Below are positions 16,908-26,713 of a DNA stretch of 64,000 nucleotides, piece after piece (the stretch's first letter is position 1; each line of letters starts with the position of its first letter). The translations under genes were made by a program, and so were the position numbers. Origin of the DNA: Pseudomonas sp. LFM046. GTDB taxonomy: Bacteria > Pseudomonadota > Gammaproteobacteria > Pseudomonadales > Pseudomonadaceae. Below the pieces are notes generated by a model, which worked only from the letters and a program-made list of their open reading frames with translations, made no database searches and was not told the DNA's origin. The DNA lies in NCBI RefSeq assembly GCF_000949385.2, contig NZ_JYKO02000001.1, forward strand, positions 5,096,447 to 5,160,446. Reading direction: 5' to 3'.

Positions 16908-17924
16908 ATGAAAGCCGTTGCCTATTTCCAGAACCTGCCCATCGACAATCCCGAGTCCCTGCAGGACATCCTGCTACCGGAACCCCAGCCGGGCCCCCGC
17001 GACCTGCTGGTGGAAGTCCGCGCCATTTCGGTGAACCCGGTGGACACCAAGGTGCGCCGCAACGCTGCCCCGGAAGCCGGGCAGCCCCGGGTGCTGGGCT
17101 GGGACGTGGCCGGTGTGGTCAAGGCCGTGGGCAGTGAGGTGACCCTGTTCCAACCGGGCGACCGGGTGTTCTACGCCGGCGACCTGACCCGCGCGGGCGG
17201 CAATGCCGAGTTCCACCGGGTGGACGAGCGCATCGTCGGGCCTATGCCCAAGAGCCTGGACTTCGCCCAGGCCGCAGCCCTGCCGCTGACCTCCATCACC
17301 GCCTGGGAACTGCTGTTCGACCGCCTGCAGATTGCCGAAGGCAAGGCCGACCTGGGGCAGAGCCTGCTGGTGGTGGGGGCTGCCGGCGGGGTGGGTTCGA
17401 TCCTGGTGCAGCTGGCCCGCCAGCTCACCGGCCTGACCGTGATCGGCACCGCCTCGCGCCCGGAAACCCGGGCCTGGGTGCGGGAACTGGGCGCTCACCA
17501 CGTGCTGGATCACAGCAAGCCGCTGGCCGAGGAACTGCGCCGCGCGGGCCTTGCCAGCGTCACCCACGTCGCCAGCCTGACCCAGACCGACCGGCATCTG
17601 GACCAACTGGTGGAAGCCCTGGCGCCCCAGGGCCGCTTCGGCCTAATCGACGACCCGGTGCAGTTCGACGCGACCAAACTCAAGCGCAAGAGTCTGTCCC
17701 TGAACTGGGAGTCCATGTTCACCCGCTCGACCTTCCAGACCCCGGACATCCTCGAACAGCACCGTCTGCTGGAGCGGGTCAGCCAGCTGATCGATGCCGG
17801 CGTGCTGAAGACCACAATGGGCGAGCACTTCGGCAGCATCAACGCCACCAACCTGCGCCGCGCCCATGCCCTGCTGGAAAGCGGCAAGGCCAGGGGCAAG
17901 ATTGTGCTGGAAGGGTTTGCCTGA
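16908..17924 (+). CDS. Zinc-independent alcohol dehydrogenase/quinone oxidoreductase family protein
   Basis: This 338-residue medium-chain reductase has the GroES-like N-terminal domain (SVNPVDTKVRRN, VLGWDVAGVVKAVGS) and the NADPH-binding motif VVGAAGGVGSILVQLA near residue 160. Catalytic zinc ligands are not evident, as in zeta-crystallin-like quinone reductases. ATG at 16908 is preceded by GGCGGAG. The divergent LysR gene suggests induction by an electrophile or quinone (inference). Confidence 0.82.
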   Translation: MKAVAYFQNLPIDNPESLQDILLPEPQPGPRDLLVEVRAISVNPVDTKVRRNAAPEAGQPRVLGWDVAGVVKAVGSEVTLFQPGDRVFYAGDLTRAGGNAEFHRVDERIVGPMPKSLDFAQAAALPLTSITAWELLFDRLQIAEGKADLGQSLLVVGAAGGVGSILVQLARQLTGLTVIGTASRPETRAWVRELGAHHVLDHSKPLAEELRRAGLASVTHVASLTQTDRHLDQLVEALAPQGRFGLIDDPVQFDATKLKRKSLSLNWESMFTRSTFQTPDILEQHRLLERVSQLIDAGVLKTTMGEHFGSINATNLRRAHALLESGKARGKIVLEGFA

Positions 17925-18138
17925 CTGCGGGCAGGACTGCGGCCTGCTCAGCGATTGAAATCGCCCCCACAGGGACGGAGCCACAAGGCGCGAATCTGTC
18001 CCCCTCCTCCCTGACCGACGAGCCGATGGCCGGGCGAACGGTCCGGTACGCTCGTGCGAAGAGCGCTAGACTTCTTGGGGTTCTGCCAGCGGCCGGCCGC
18101 GCCGCATTGCTACCGCTTCTGATTCGCTGGGGTCCAGG

Positions 18139-19152
18139 ATGCATCCCAACCTCGCCCGGCCCGCCATCCGGGCCGGCCTCTACCTGCTGTGCGCGGGCGC
18201 CTGGCTCCTGGCCTGGGGCGCAGGGCCCGTGAGCGCGCTCGGGCTGATTGTGCTGAGCACAGTCCTGATCTTCTTCCTCGAACGCCGCCACCGCCTTGGC
18301 CGGGAGCGCCTGCGCCAGGGCCTGCGGCGCACCAGCCTGCAACTGGAACAGGCCCAGCGGGACGCCACCCTGGGCAACTGGGAGTACGACCTGGGCTTCA
18401 TCTGGAGCCCGGGCGCCCAGCGCATTCTCGACTGCGGCGAGGAAGACAGCCTCGATGGCCTGCTGAACCGCCTCCACCCGGCGGACCGCAACGGCGTCCA
18501 ACGCGGTCTGGAAATGCTCTTCTTCCGTGGCACCGTCCTGTCGGTGAACGCTCGCCTGAACCTGCCCAGCGAACGACAGCCGGTCTGGCTGGCCCTGCGG
18601 GGCGAGGCGCAGGCCGATGGCCACGCCATCGGCACCGTGCAGGACATCAGCGCGCAGAAGCGCGACGAGGAGGCGCTGCGGGCGAGTGAACAGCGCTTCC
18701 GCCAGCTGTTCGAGCAGACCCCGCGAATCGCCGTGCAGGGCTATGACCGCAACCGCCGGGTGATCTACTGGAACCGCGCCAGCGAACAGCTCTACGGCTA
18801 CAGCGTCGATCAGGCCATGGGGCGCTACCTGGAGGAGCTGATCGTTCCGCCGGCCATGCGTGACCAGGTGATCGCCGACATCAATAACTGGCTGATCGGT
18901 GGTTCGGCCATTCCCGCCAGCGAGCTGACCCTGCAGCGCCGCGACGGCAGCCCGGTGACGGTGTTCTCCAGCCACCTGCTCTTGCGCAACCTGCACAACC
19001 AGCTGGAGCTCTACTGCGTGGACATCGATTTCAGCGCCCTGAAGTACGCCCGGGACGCTCTCCGGCTGAGCGAAAATCGTTACCAGGCGTTGCTCGAACG
19101 CCTCAACCAGCGCGCCGCGCAAGGCCAGTCGACGGGCGACGAGCAAGGCTGA
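18139..19152 (+). CDS. Membrane-anchored PAS-domain protein without an output domain
   Basis: This 337-residue protein has a hydrophobic N-terminal hairpin (LYLLCAGAWLLAWGAGPVSALGLIVLSTVLIFF in part, residues 14-47), a basic/coiled segment, and two PAS folds. The first covers about residues 70-170 (LGNWEYDLGFIWSPGAQRIL), the second about 185-305 (RFRQLFEQTPRIAVQGYDRN). It stops after a short helical tail (RDALRLSENRYQALLERLN). No kinase, GGDEF, EAL or chemotaxis domain follows and no frameshift is seen. It could pair with a separate effector or be a cut-down cyclase. Confidence 0.78.
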   Translation: MHPNLARPAIRAGLYLLCAGAWLLAWGAGPVSALGLIVLSTVLIFFLERRHRLGRERLRQGLRRTSLQLEQAQRDATLGNWEYDLGFIWSPGAQRILDCGEEDSLDGLLNRLHPADRNGVQRGLEMLFFRGTVLSVNARLNLPSERQPVWLALRGEAQADGHAIGTVQDISAQKRDEEALRASEQRFRQLFEQTPRIAVQGYDRNRRVIYWNRASEQLYGYSVDQAMGRYLEELIVPPAMRDQVIADINNWLIGGSAIPASELTLQRRDGSPVTVFSSHLLLRNLHNQLELYCVDIDFSALKYARDALRLSENRYQALLERLNQRAAQGQSTGDEQG

Positions 19153-19258
19153 GACGAGCGGCGGCGACCATCAGTCGGCTGCTTGATTCAGGTCATTTTC
19201 TGTCACTGGGGCAGGTCTACACTCAGTTTCCCCGCCACATATTTGGGAGATGACTGAG

Positions 19259-19438
19259 GTGAAGATTCTCGTTCGTCCGTCTACCACCTTGCAGGGTTCC
19301 GCTTGGCAAGTCTGCCTTGATCAGCATGCGGTGAGCTTCCGTAGCGAAGCCGAAGCACGCCGCTTTGTGAGCGTCCTCGAGGAGCGCCTGAAGGCGCCCC
19401 ATACGTTGCCGGAATGGTCTCGACGAATAGCGAGTTAG
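19259..19438 (+). CDS. Small conserved-looking hypothetical protein
   Basis: This 59-residue protein is rich in charged residues and has the sequence pattern VSFRSEAEARRFVSVLEERL, suggesting an alpha-helical or alpha/beta mini-domain. GTG at 19259 has GGGAG nine bases upstream; the in-frame ATG at 19250 overlaps that ribosome site and is rejected. It ends four bases inside the oppositely oriented exporter gene. Function is unknown. Confidence 0.6.
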   Translation: MKILVRPSTTLQGSAWQVCLDQHAVSFRSEAEARRFVSVLEERLKAPHTLPEWSRRIAS

Positions 19439-20643
19439 CCCAAGGGCGCCCGACCCGTGCGGTCGAGGCGCCAGGTCATCAGCGCACAGGCGACGGCCCC
19501 GCAAGCGCAGAGGCTGATGACCAGGGCCAGGGGCACGGCGCTGCCATTGTGCAGCGCCCCCACCAGAGCGGCGGCGCCCGCCGCCACACCGAACTGCAAA
19601 CTGCCCATCAGCGCCGAAGCGCTGCCTGCGTTCTGGCCTTGACCGGCCATGGCGCAGGCCGAGGCGTTGGGCAGGATGCACCCCAGGCTGGCGATGCAGC
19701 CGAACAAGGGCAGCAGCAGCGGCCAGAGTGACTCGGTACGCAGGCTGGACACCAGCAGCAACGCCAGCGCGCATACAAAGTGGACCCAGACCACCCGCCG
19801 CATCCAGAACGCCGGGCCGCGATGGCGCAGCAGCACGGTGTTCACCTGGCCCACCAGGATGAACCCCGCCGCGTTGGTACCGAACAGCCAGCCGAAATGT
19901 TCTGGCGCAACGCCGTAGAGCTGGATGAAGACGAAGGGCGAGCCGGCGATGTAGGCGAACATCCCGGCGATGGCCAGGCCCCCGGTCATCCCGTACGCCA
20001 GGAACTGCCAGTCACCGAACAGCCGCCGGTACTGCCCGAGGGCACCGCTCAGGGGCGCCCGGGGAGTAGCGCCTGAGAGGGTTTCCGGCAGCCAGGCGGC
20101 AATGCCCAGGAGCACCAGGGCGCTGAACAGCGCCAGGCCCCAGAAGATCGACTGCCAGCCGAACAGTTCCAGCAGCACGCCTCCACCCAGCGGCGCCAGG
20201 ATCGGTGCCAGCCCCATCACCAGCATCAACTGCGAAAACGCCTTGGCCGAGGCGATGGGATCGCACAGGTCACGTACCACGGCCCGGGCCACCACCATAC
20301 CGGCGCAGCCACCCAGGGCCTGGACGAAGCGCGCACCGATCAGCCATTCCAGGCTGGGTGCATGGGCACAGGCCACCGAGGCGAGGGTGAAGATGGTCAC
20401 GCCCAGCAACAACGGCGGGCGACGACCGAAGCGATCCGCGAGCGGGCCATAGAGGAGCTGACCGAAGGCCAGGCCGATGAAATAGGACGCCAGGGTGAGC
20501 TGCACATGCTCCACGTCGGTGGTGAAGGCCTCGGCCATGGCCGGGAAGCTGGGCAGGTAGAAGTCGATGGCCATCGGGCCGAAGGCGCTGAGGGCGCCAA
20601 GGAGCAGGAGAATGCGGAACGTCATGGTGGTATCGGGCGCCAT
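19435..20643 (-). CDS. Bcr/CflA-family multidrug efflux MFS transporter
   Basis: This 402-residue inner-membrane protein has 12 predicted helices. It has the MFS motif A region PLADRFGRRPPLLLG (loop 2-3), GARFVQALGGCAGMVVARAVVRD in helix 4, and MAIDFYLPSFPAM in helix 1, a hallmark of Bcr/CflA drug:proton antiporters. The likely substrates are drugs such as bicyclomycin or chloramphenicol, or small metabolites; none can be assigned. Two starts are possible, ATG 20643 or ATG 20625, and neither has an ideal ribosome site. It is convergent with the small gene before it. Confidence 0.85.
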   Translation of the reverse strand: MAPDTTMTFRILLLLGALSAFGPMAIDFYLPSFPAMAEAFTTDVEHVQLTLASYFIGLAFGQLLYGPLADRFGRRPPLLLGVTIFTLASVACAHAPSLEWLIGARFVQALGGCAGMVVARAVVRDLCDPIASAKAFSQLMLVMGLAPILAPLGGGVLLELFGWQSIFWGLALFSALVLLGIAAWLPETLSGATPRAPLSGALGQYRRLFGDWQFLAYGMTGGLAIAGMFAYIAGSPFVFIQLYGVAPEHFGWLFGTNAAGFILVGQVNTVLLRHRGPAFWMRRVVWVHFVCALALLLVSSLRTESLWPLLLPLFGCIASLGCILPNASACAMAGQGQNAGSASALMGSLQFGVAAGAAALVGALHNGSAVPLALVISLCACGAVACALMTWRLDRTGRAPLG

Positions 20644-20704
20644 CCCTTGCGGATCAGGCGCCAGATAGTAACAGGGGATGTCAGGGCCTCGTGTTCATTT
20701 CTGT

Positions 20705-20730
20705 GTGGGGGCGAACTCATTCGCCCCCAC
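20705..20730. terminator. Hairpin after the RND operon
   Basis: GTGGGGGCGAA, loop CTCA, and TTCGCCCCCAC form an 11-bp perfect stem seven bases after the RND transporter stop. It belongs to the dispersed GGCGAATTCATTCGCC-like family and may end the minus-strand transcript. No T-run follows. Confidence 0.55.
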
Positions 20731-20736
20731 GATCAG

Positions 20737-23700
20737 TCAGCCCTCGTGCACCTCGACCGCCTTGGGCGTCTTCTTGCGGTCCACCCAGTCCGACGCCTTT
20801 TCCACCAGCATGAAGAACATGGGGATGAGGAAGGTAGCCAGGAGGGTGGCGGCAAGCATGCCGCCGATCACGCCGGTGCCGATGGAGTGACGGCTCGCCG
20901 AGCCGGCGCCGGAGCTGATGGCCAGCGGCACGCAACCGAGGATGAATGCCAGCGAGGTCATCACGATCGGTCGGAAGCGCAGCTTGGCCGCTTCCAGCGC
21001 AGCTTCCACCGGCCCCATGCCCTGCTCGCGGCAGAGCACGGCGAACTCGACGATGAGGATGGCGTTCTTCGCCCCCAGGCCGATCAGGGTCACCAGGCCG
21101 ACCTGGAAGTACACGTCGTTCTGGATACCCCGCAGCCACACCGCGAGGATGGCGCCGAACACCGCGAAGGGCACCGCGGTGACCACCGCCAACGGCAGGG
21201 TCCAGCGCTCGTACTGGGCGGCGAGGATCAGGAACACCATGATCAGGCCGAAGACGAAGGCAATGCTGCCCGAACCGTGGGTCGCCAGTTCCTGGTAGGC
21301 CGAGCCGATCCAGCCGAGGCTGTAATCCTCGCCCAGTACCTCGTCCGCGACTTCCTGCATGGCTTCCAGGGCCTGGCCGGAGCTGTAGCCCGGCGCCGGC
21401 CCGCCGAGCACCTTGGCCGCCGGGTAGACGTTGAAGCGGGCGTAGGAGTCCGGCCCGAGGATGCGCTCCACCCGTACCAGGGACGACAGCGGCACCAGGT
21501 CGTCCGTGGACGAACGCACATAGACCTGGCTGAGGTCATCCGGCTTGCGGCGGAACTCCGGCTCCGACTGCAGGCTCACCTGCCAGGTACGGCCGTAGAG
21601 GGTGAAGTCGTTGACGTAGTAACTGCCGAAGGTGGCCTGCATGGCGGTGAACACATCGTTGATCGCCACGCCCAGGGCCCGCGCCTTGGTGCGGTCGAGG
21701 TCGATGTAGTACTGCGGCACGTTGGCGTTGAAGGTGGTGTTCACCCCGGCCAGTTCAGGACGCTTGGCCGCCGCCGCGACGAACTTCTGCACCACTTGCT
21801 GCAACTGCTGCACGGTGCCGCCGCTGCGGTCCTGGATGTAGGCCTCGAAACCGCCGGTGGTACTCATGCCGGTGATGGGCGGAGGGTTGAACGACAGCAC
21901 GATGCCGTCCTTCTGCCCGGCGCCCATGCCCATGAAGGTGTGGGTCAGGTTACGGGCGTCCAGCTCGGGGGTGGTGCGCTCGCTCCAGTCCTTCAGCGGC
22001 ACGAAGGACACGCCGGCGTTGCTGCGGGTGCCGAAGGTGAGGATGTCGAAGCCGGCGAAGGTGACGACGTCCTGCACCGCCGGGTGTTTCATCAGTTGCT
22101 CATCGACGGCGCTGGTCAGCTCTTCGGTACGGGTCAGCGAAGCCGCCGGCGGCAGGAAGTACGCGTTGATCACGTAGCCCTGGTCCTCGTCTGGCACCAG
22201 GGCGCCGGGCACGCGGCCAAAGAGAATGATCAACAAACCGATCATCCCGCCGAACAACAGCAGGCCGATCATGGCGCGCTTGAGGAAGAACTGCACGCCG
22301 GCGCCATAGCCATCGGTCATGCGCTCGAAGAAGGTGTTGAACCAGCGGAAGGGCGCCGCCGGCTCTCCATGGCCAGGCTTGAGCATCAGGGCGCAGAGCG
22401 CTGGCGACAGGGTCAGGGCGACGATGCCGGAGATCACCACGGATACCGCAATGGTGATCGCGAACTGCTGGTACATCTGCCCCGCCAGGCCGCCGAGGAA
22501 GCCCACCGGAATGAACACCGCACAGAGCACCAGCACGATGGCGATGATCGGTCCGGTCACCTCTTCCATGGCCTCGATCGCCGCCTCACGCGGGCCGATC
22601 TTCTTGGTCGCCATCACCCGTTCGACGTTCTCGATCACCACGATGGCGTCGTCCACCACGATACCGATGGCCAGCACCATGCCGAAGAGGGTCAGCAGGT
22701 TGATGGAGAACCCGAGCAGGTACATGCCGGCGAAGGTGCCGATCAGGGACACCGGAATCGCCAGCACCGGGATCAGGGTGGCGCGCCAGTTCTGCAGGAA
22801 GATGAAGACCACCAGCACCACCAGCACCAGGGCCTCGAAGAAGGTGTGGATCACCTCCTCGATCGAGACCTCCACGAATTTGGTGGTGTCGTAGGGGATC
22901 TTGTAGGCGATGCCCGAGGGGAAGCGCTTGGCCAGCCGCTCCATGGTCGTCTTCACGGCTTCGGCGGTATCCAGGGCGTTGGCGCCCGGCTGCAGGTAGA
23001 TACCGAACGCCGCGTTCTGCTGACCGTTCAGGGCGGTCATCAGCGAGTAATCCTGGGCCCCCAGTTCCACCCGCGCCACGTCTTTGAGCAGCAGGCTGGC
23101 GCCGGTGGCGTCGGAGCGCAGGATGACGTTTTCGAACTCCCTGGGATCGGTGAAGCGGCCCTGGGTGGTCACCGTGTAGGTGAAGTCCTGGGGCTGGTTC
23201 AGCGGTTGCTGGCCGAAGCTGCCGGCGGCGAACTGGGAGTTCTGCTCGCGGATGGCGTCGACCACGTCCGCCGGTGTCAGGTCGTACTGCGCCAGCTTGT
23301 CCGGGCGCAGCCAGATGCGCATGGAGTAGTCCTTGGAGCCGAACTGGCTGGCCTCACCCACGCCGGGAATCCGCTTCAGCTCGTCGATCACGTTGATCAA
23401 CGCGTAGTTGCTGATGTAGATCGGGTCGCGGGAGTTGTCCGGCGAATAGAGGGTGACCACCTGGAGGATGTCGGAGGATTTCTTCTCCACCTTCACCCCC
23501 TGCCGGCGCACTTCTTCCGGCAGCTTGGCCAGGGCGGCCTGGACCTTGTTGTTGACGTCGATGGTGGCCTGGTCCGGATCACGACCCACCTCGAAGTACA
23601 CGGTCAGGCTCATGGCGCCGCTGCTGTCGGAGTTGGACAGCTGGTAGATCATGCCCTCCACGCCGTTGATTTGCTGTTCCAGAGGCGCGGCCACGGTTTC

Positions 23701-23877
23701 CGCGATCACCTGGGAGCTGGCGCCGGGGTAGGACGCAGAGACCGAGACCTGGGGCGGAAGGATCTCCGGGTACTGGGCGATGGGCAGTGCGCGCATGGCG
23801 GCGAGGCCGGCGAGCACGACGACGATGGAGATGACCGCGGCGAACACCGGCCGGTCAATGAAGAAACGCGAGATCAC
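20737..23877 (-). CDS. RND efflux pump inner-membrane transporter (HAE1 family)
   Basis: This 1046-residue transporter has the two-fold RND plan: 12 helices with two large periplasmic loops. Helix 4 carries the proton-relay aspartate pair in [15 protein letters not shown] (about residue 405), with the partner lysine/arginine region downstream. [18 protein letters not shown] is the typical HAE1 N-terminus. Translation starts at GTG 23877, with GGAG eight bases upstream. It is co-transcribed with the adaptor gene, 13 bp upstream. No outer-membrane channel gene follows, so it must borrow one, for example an OprM/TolC-type protein. Confidence 0.92.
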   Translation of the reverse strand: MISRFFIDRPVFAAVISIVVVLAGLAAMRALPIAQYPEILPPQVSVSASYPGASSQVIAETVAAPLEQQINGVEGMIYQLSNSDSSGAMSLTVYFEVGRDPDQATIDVNNKVQAALAKLPEEVRRQGVKVEKKSSDILQVVTLYSPDNSRDPIYISNYALINVIDELKRIPGVGEASQFGSKDYSMRIWLRPDKLAQYDLTPADVVDAIREQNSQFAAGSFGQQPLNQPQDFTYTVTTQGRFTDPREFENVILRSDATGASLLLKDVARVELGAQDYSLMTALNGQQNAAFGIYLQPGANALDTAEAVKTTMERLAKRFPSGIAYKIPYDTTKFVEVSIEEVIHTFFEALVLVVLVVFIFLQNWRATLIPVLAIPVSLIGTFAGMYLLGFSINLLTLFGMVLAIGIVVDDAIVVIENVERVMATKKIGPREAAIEAMEEVTGPIIAIVLVLCAVFIPVGFLGGLAGQMYQQFAITIAVSVVISGIVALTLSPALCALMLKPGHGEPAAPFRWFNTFFERMTDGYGAGVQFFLKRAMIGLLLFGGMIGLLIILFGRVPGALVPDEDQGYVINAYFLPPAASLTRTEELTSAVDEQLMKHPAVQDVVTFAGFDILTFGTRSNAGVSFVPLKDWSERTTPELDARNLTHTFMGMGAGQKDGIVLSFNPPPITGMSTTGGFEAYIQDRSGGTVQQLQQVVQKFVAAAAKRPELAGVNTTFNANVPQYYIDLDRTKARALGVAINDVFTAMQATFGSYYVNDFTLYGRTWQVSLQSEPEFRRKPDDLSQVYVRSSTDDLVPLSSLVRVERILGPDSYARFNVYPAAKVLGGPAPGYSSGQALEAMQEVADEVLGEDYSLGWIGSAYQELATHGSGSIAFVFGLIMVFLILAAQYERWTLPLAVVTAVPFAVFGAILAVWLRGIQNDVYFQVGLVTLIGLGAKNAILIVEFAVLCREQGMGPVEAALEAAKLRFRPIVMTSLAFILGCVPLAISSGAGSASRHSIGTGVIGGMLAATLLATFLIPMFFMLVEKASDWVDRKKTPKAVEVHEG

Positions 23878-23890
23878 GGCGAGCGCTCCT

Positions 23891-25066
23891 TCAGGATTGT
23901 TTGGCGGATTGTTCAGCGGTTGCCTTGTCGGCTTCGACCGCCTTCACCGGGGTGTCCGGGCGTACCTTGGGCAGGCCCTCGACGATTACCCGGTCGCCGG
24001 CCGTGATGCCGGACTCGATCACCCAGCGACCGTTACGCGTATCACCGGTCTTCACCTGGCGCACCCGCGCCATGCCTTCCTTGTCCACCACGTAGACGAA
24101 GGTGCCACGCGGCCCCTGGGCCAGGGCGCGCTCGGGCAGGGTGATCGCCTGCGGACGGGTGAAGCCCTTCACCAGCACCCGAACGAACATGCCAGGCAGC
24201 AGTTTCTGTTCCGGGTTGGGCACCACGGCGCGCGCACTGACGGTACCGGTGCCGGTGTTGACGAAGCTGTCGGTGAAGTCCACCCGGCCGGTGAGCGGGT
24301 AGGTGGAGCCATCGCCGAACTTCAGGTCCGCGCTGAGCATGCCGTCCGGCGGCAGCTCCACGCTGCCATTCTTGACGCCTTCGCGCAGGCGCTCGGCCTC
24401 GGTGTCCGGGTAGGCGAAGTTGACGTAAATGGGATCGAGCTGGGTCAGCTGGGTCAGCAGACTGCCGTTGGGATCACCCGCCACCACCAGGCTGCCTTCG
24501 GAGCGGGTCTCCTTGCTGGTCATGCCGGAGATGGGCGCTTCCACCGTGGTGTAGTCGAGGTCGATCTGACGGGCCTTCACCTCGGCCTGGGCGGCTTCGA
24601 CGTTGGCCTTGCTCTGTTCGAAGTTGGAGATGGCGTTGTCCAGCTCGCTTTCGCTGGCATAGCCCTTCTTCTGCAGTTCGCGGGTCCGCTTGAGGTCACG
24701 CTCGGTCTGCCGGTAGCGCGCCTGTTCCTGGGCCAGGGCGCCCTTGGCCCGGGCCAGGGCCGCCTCGTAGGTGCGCGGGTCGATGCGGAACAGAATTTGC
24801 CCCTGCTTCACCCGGCTGCCTTCGGTGTAGGTCCGCTGCTGGAGGATCCCACTGACCTGCGCCCGCACTTCCACTTCACGAAAGCCCGCCGTACGACCGG
24901 CATACTCCAGCACCAATGGCAACGGGCTGGCCTTGACGATTTCCACGACCACCTCGGGGGCAGGCGGAGCGGCGGACGGTGCATCAGCGGCGCCGGCGAG
25001 GCCGGCCAGGCTGAAGCTTGCCGCGAAAAGCGCAAGGCGGAAGGGAAGGTAACGAGCAAACGGCAT
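23891..25066 (-). CDS. RND efflux periplasmic adaptor subunit
   Basis: This 391-residue membrane-fusion protein has a signal peptide to about residue 26, a lipoyl half-motif ([30 protein letters not shown]), and an alpha-helical hairpin (about 105-165, rich in [17 protein letters not shown]). The second lipoyl half ([12 protein letters not shown]), a beta-barrel and the membrane-proximal domain follow. ATG at 25066 has GGAGA upstream; earlier in-frame codons would precede the signal peptide. There is no lipobox cysteine at the signal cleavage site, unlike AcrA and MexA, so it is probably not lipid-anchored. It is the first gene of the pump operon. Confidence 0.9.
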   Translation of the reverse strand: MPFARYLPFRLALFAASFSLAGLAGAADAPSAAPPAPEVVVEIVKASPLPLVLEYAGRTAGFREVEVRAQVSGILQQRTYTEGSRVKQGQILFRIDPRTYEAALARAKGALAQEQARYRQTERDLKRTRELQKKGYASESELDNAISNFEQSKANVEAAQAEVKARQIDLDYTTVEAPISGMTSKETRSEGSLVVAGDPNGSLLTQLTQLDPIYVNFAYPDTEAERLREGVKNGSVELPPDGMLSADLKFGDGSTYPLTGRVDFTDSFVNTGTGTVSARAVVPNPEQKLLPGMFVRVLVKGFTRPQAITLPERALAQGPRGTFVYVVDKEGMARVRQVKTGDTRNGRWVIESGITAGDRVIVEGLPKVRPDTPVKAVEADKATAEQSAKQS

Positions 25067-25145
25067 AAAGTGTCTCCATACGGCGCCGAACCCACATGCG
25101 AGGCATGTGGCATAAAAATTCAACTCTGTTTGTAAACGGCGCCAC

Positions 25146-25161
25146 ACCGACCAAAATCGGT
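25146..25161. promoter_or_regulatory. Candidate TetR operator between pump and regulator
   Basis: ACCGA-CCAAAA-TCGGT is a perfect 5-bp inverted repeat in the 144-bp divergent gap, placed between the adaptor and regulator starts. Binding by the adjacent TetR protein is inferred. Confidence 0.45.
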
Positions 25162-25210
25162 AAACTCCGTTCCCCAAACAAGAAGCCTAGACACTAATAG
25201 CCTACCTGCT

Positions 25211-25831
25211 ATGCGCAAAACGAAAGAAGAAGCCGAAAAGACGCGCGTCGCAATTCTTACTGCTGCCGAGCTCCTTTTCCTTGAAAACGGCGTGGCTCAT
25301 ACCTCTCTGGAACAGATCGCCCGGGCCGCCGGAGTGACCCGGGGCGCGGTCTACTGGCATTTCCAGAACAAGGCCCACCTGTTCCACGAAATGCTGTCCC
25401 AGGTGCGCCTGCCCCAGGAGCAGATGATCGACCGCCTGTGCGGCTGCAACGGCCAGGACGCGGTGATGTCGCTACGCGACCTCTGTGTGGAGGCCATCGT
25501 CAGCCTGGCGCGGGACGAGCAGCGAGGGCGCATCTTCAACATCCTGCTGCACCGCTGCGAATTCACCGAAGAACTGCGGGAAGCCGAGGAGCGCCACTAC
25601 GCCTTCGTCGACCAGTTCATCCAGCTCTGCGAAAAGCTGTTCGACCGCCCCGCCTGCCGCGAACGACTGCACGCCGGGCTGACGCCGCAACAGGCATCCC
25701 GGGCGGTGCACGGACTGGTGGTCGGGCTGTTCAGCGACTGGACCCGCGACCCGAAGCTGTTCGATCCGCTGCGGGACGCGGAGCCCATGGTGGATGCGCT
25801 GTTCCGGGGGCTGGTGAAGGATTGGGATTGA
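25211..25831 (+). CDS. TetR/AcrR-family repressor of the adjacent RND pump
   Basis: This 206-residue regulator begins MRKTKEEAEKTRVAILTAAE and has the AcrR/TtgR-type helix-turn-helix (LEQIARAAGVTRGAVYWHFQNK, about residues 33-54). Its C-terminal domain (FNILLHRCEFTEELREAEERH) resembles AcrR-type drug-sensing domains. The start lies 144 bp from the divergent adaptor gene, the standard layout of mexL/ttgR-type local repressors. Ligand is unknown. Confidence 0.85.
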   Translation: MRKTKEEAEKTRVAILTAAELLFLENGVAHTSLEQIARAAGVTRGAVYWHFQNKAHLFHEMLSQVRLPQEQMIDRLCGCNGQDAVMSLRDLCVEAIVSLARDEQRGRIFNILLHRCEFTEELREAEERHYAFVDQFIQLCEKLFDRPACRERLHAGLTPQQASRAVHGLVVGLFSDWTRDPKLFDPLRDAEPMVDALFRGLVKDWD

Positions 25832-25833
25832 AA

Positions 25834-25913
25834 GGACCGCAACGCGGTCCCGTAGGTTGGCGCGGAGGAACGAAGCCCAACACCGGTGTCTCGACCGAAC
25901 ATGTTGGGCTTCG
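25834..25913. repeat. Two palindromes between tetR and the copper chaperone gene
   Basis: GGACCGC-AAC-GCGGTCC lies at 25834-25850. A 12-bp inverted pair, CGAAGCCCAACA at 25871-25882 and TGTTGGGCTTCG at 25902-25913, follows it. Together they occupy the convergent gap and could terminate both transcripts, although neither has a T-run. Confidence 0.5.
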
Positions 25914-25934
25914 CCAGCTCAGCCGCAACGGGCC

Positions 25935-26132
25935 TCAGGCCGCTTCGGCCTGATACCCCTCTTCGCGAATGGCCTCCAGCACCTGCTCTTCCACCAGGCG
26001 GCTGGCCACCCGCACCTCACCCGCCGCCAGGTCCACCTGCACCTCGGCGGCCTGGTCGCGGGCCTGCACGGCCTGGGTGATGGCGCGGACGCAATGGCCG
26101 CAGGACATGCCTTGAACCTTGAATACCTGCAT
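25935..26132 (-). CDS. copZ: Copper chaperone (HMA domain, CopZ-like)
   Basis: This 65-residue protein is a single heavy-metal-associated domain: MQVFKVQGMSCGHC carries the Cu(I)-binding GMxCxxC cysteines 11 and 14. It should carry Cu(I) in the cytoplasm and hand it to CopA. The gene is divergent from the hypothetical/copA side and has its own CueR-type promoter. A good AAGGAGA ribosome site precedes ATG 26132. Confidence 0.85.
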   Translation of the reverse strand: MQVFKVQGMSCGHCVRAITQAVQARDQAAEVQVDLAAGEVRVASRLVEEQVLEAIREEGYQAEAA

Positions 26133-26171
26133 GGTCGTTCTCCTTGAGCGTGGAACCTGGCGCCAGTCTCA

Positions 26172-26195
26172 TCCTTCCCGCCGTGGCAAGGTCAA
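26172..26195 (-). promoter_or_regulatory. CueR box and promoter of the copper chaperone gene
   Basis: On the minus strand TTGACC (-35, 26195-26190) overlaps an ACCTT-N11-AAGGA dyad. A 19-bp spacer then leads to GAGACT as the -10. MerR-family activators act on promoters with exactly this overlong spacer. It matches the copA promoter in layout. Confidence 0.75.
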
Positions 26196-26280
26196 GGCCC
26201 TGTGGAAAACCGCCTGCATTCGGCGAGTTCGTTGCGCAGAACTAGACTGAAAGCTGCCCAGTTCGCAGGAGATTCTCGCC

Positions 26281-26652
26281 ATGTACGGCCTCCGCCCTGC
26301 CCTCCTTGCCCTGTTCGCCTCGCCGTTGTTGGCCCAGGCGCAGCCCGCCGTCGACTACGGCGTGCTGATCATTTCCCGCGAGCGCCTGGAGCTCGCCACC
26401 GCCTGCGACGTTGGCCTCTATCTGGAAGACCAGTTGGCCGCGCGGCTGGTGCAGGGCCAGATGGTCTCCTTCAACCTGCCACCCGGCCCGCTGTCCATTC
26501 GCCTCAGCCTGCTCGGTCCGGGCCGCTGCAAGCCGGGCATCGAGCAGTATCGCCAGCAGACCATCACTCTGGTGGCCGGCGAGGTCCGCAAATTCCGCCT
26601 CGCGCAGAGCACCGAAGGGCTCTACCTGATTCCGACCAAAGCTGCGCAGTGA
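26281..26652 (+). CDS. Secreted hypothetical protein next to copA
   Basis: This 123-residue protein has a signal peptide ending near LLAQAQP (about residue 20) and a mature beta-rich domain with two cysteines (ATACDVG and GRCKPG) likely to form a disulfide. Motifs such as FNLPPGPLSIRLSLLG suggest a small carbohydrate-binding-like or PEGA-like sandwich. AGGAGA precedes the ATG. It sits between the copper chaperone and copA, on the copA strand, with the copA promoter just after its stop. Whether it has a copper role is not known; no Met/His-rich copper motif is visible. Confidence 0.65.
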   Translation: MYGLRPALLALFASPLLAQAQPAVDYGVLIISRERLELATACDVGLYLEDQLAARLVQGQMVSFNLPPGPLSIRLSLLGPGRCKPGIEQYRQQTITLVAGEVRKFRLAQSTEGLYLIPTKAAQ

Positions 26653-26657
26653 GGGGC

Positions 26658-26688
26658 TTGACCTTTCCCTTGTGTCAAGGTTGATCCT
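26658..26688 (+). promoter_or_regulatory. CueR box and promoter of copA
   Basis: TTGACC (-35, 26658-26663) overlaps the dyad ACCTT-N11-AAGGT (26661-26681). A 19-bp spacer puts the -10 at GATCCT (26683-26688). The dyad and spacer match known CueR-controlled promoters. Confidence 0.8.
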
Positions 26689-26713
26689 AGGCGCCAGTTA
26701 AGGAGGATCAGCC

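Noticed and set aside
20362..24006. 1,214-codon plus-strand open frame
   Set aside because: It is the complementary shadow of the RND transporter and adaptor genes, which have clear motifs; its own translation is His/Gly/Val-rich without any domain.
25932..26135. Copper chaperone as part of the tetR operon
   Set aside because: It is on the opposite strand from tetR, with its own CueR-type promoter and palindromes between the genes.
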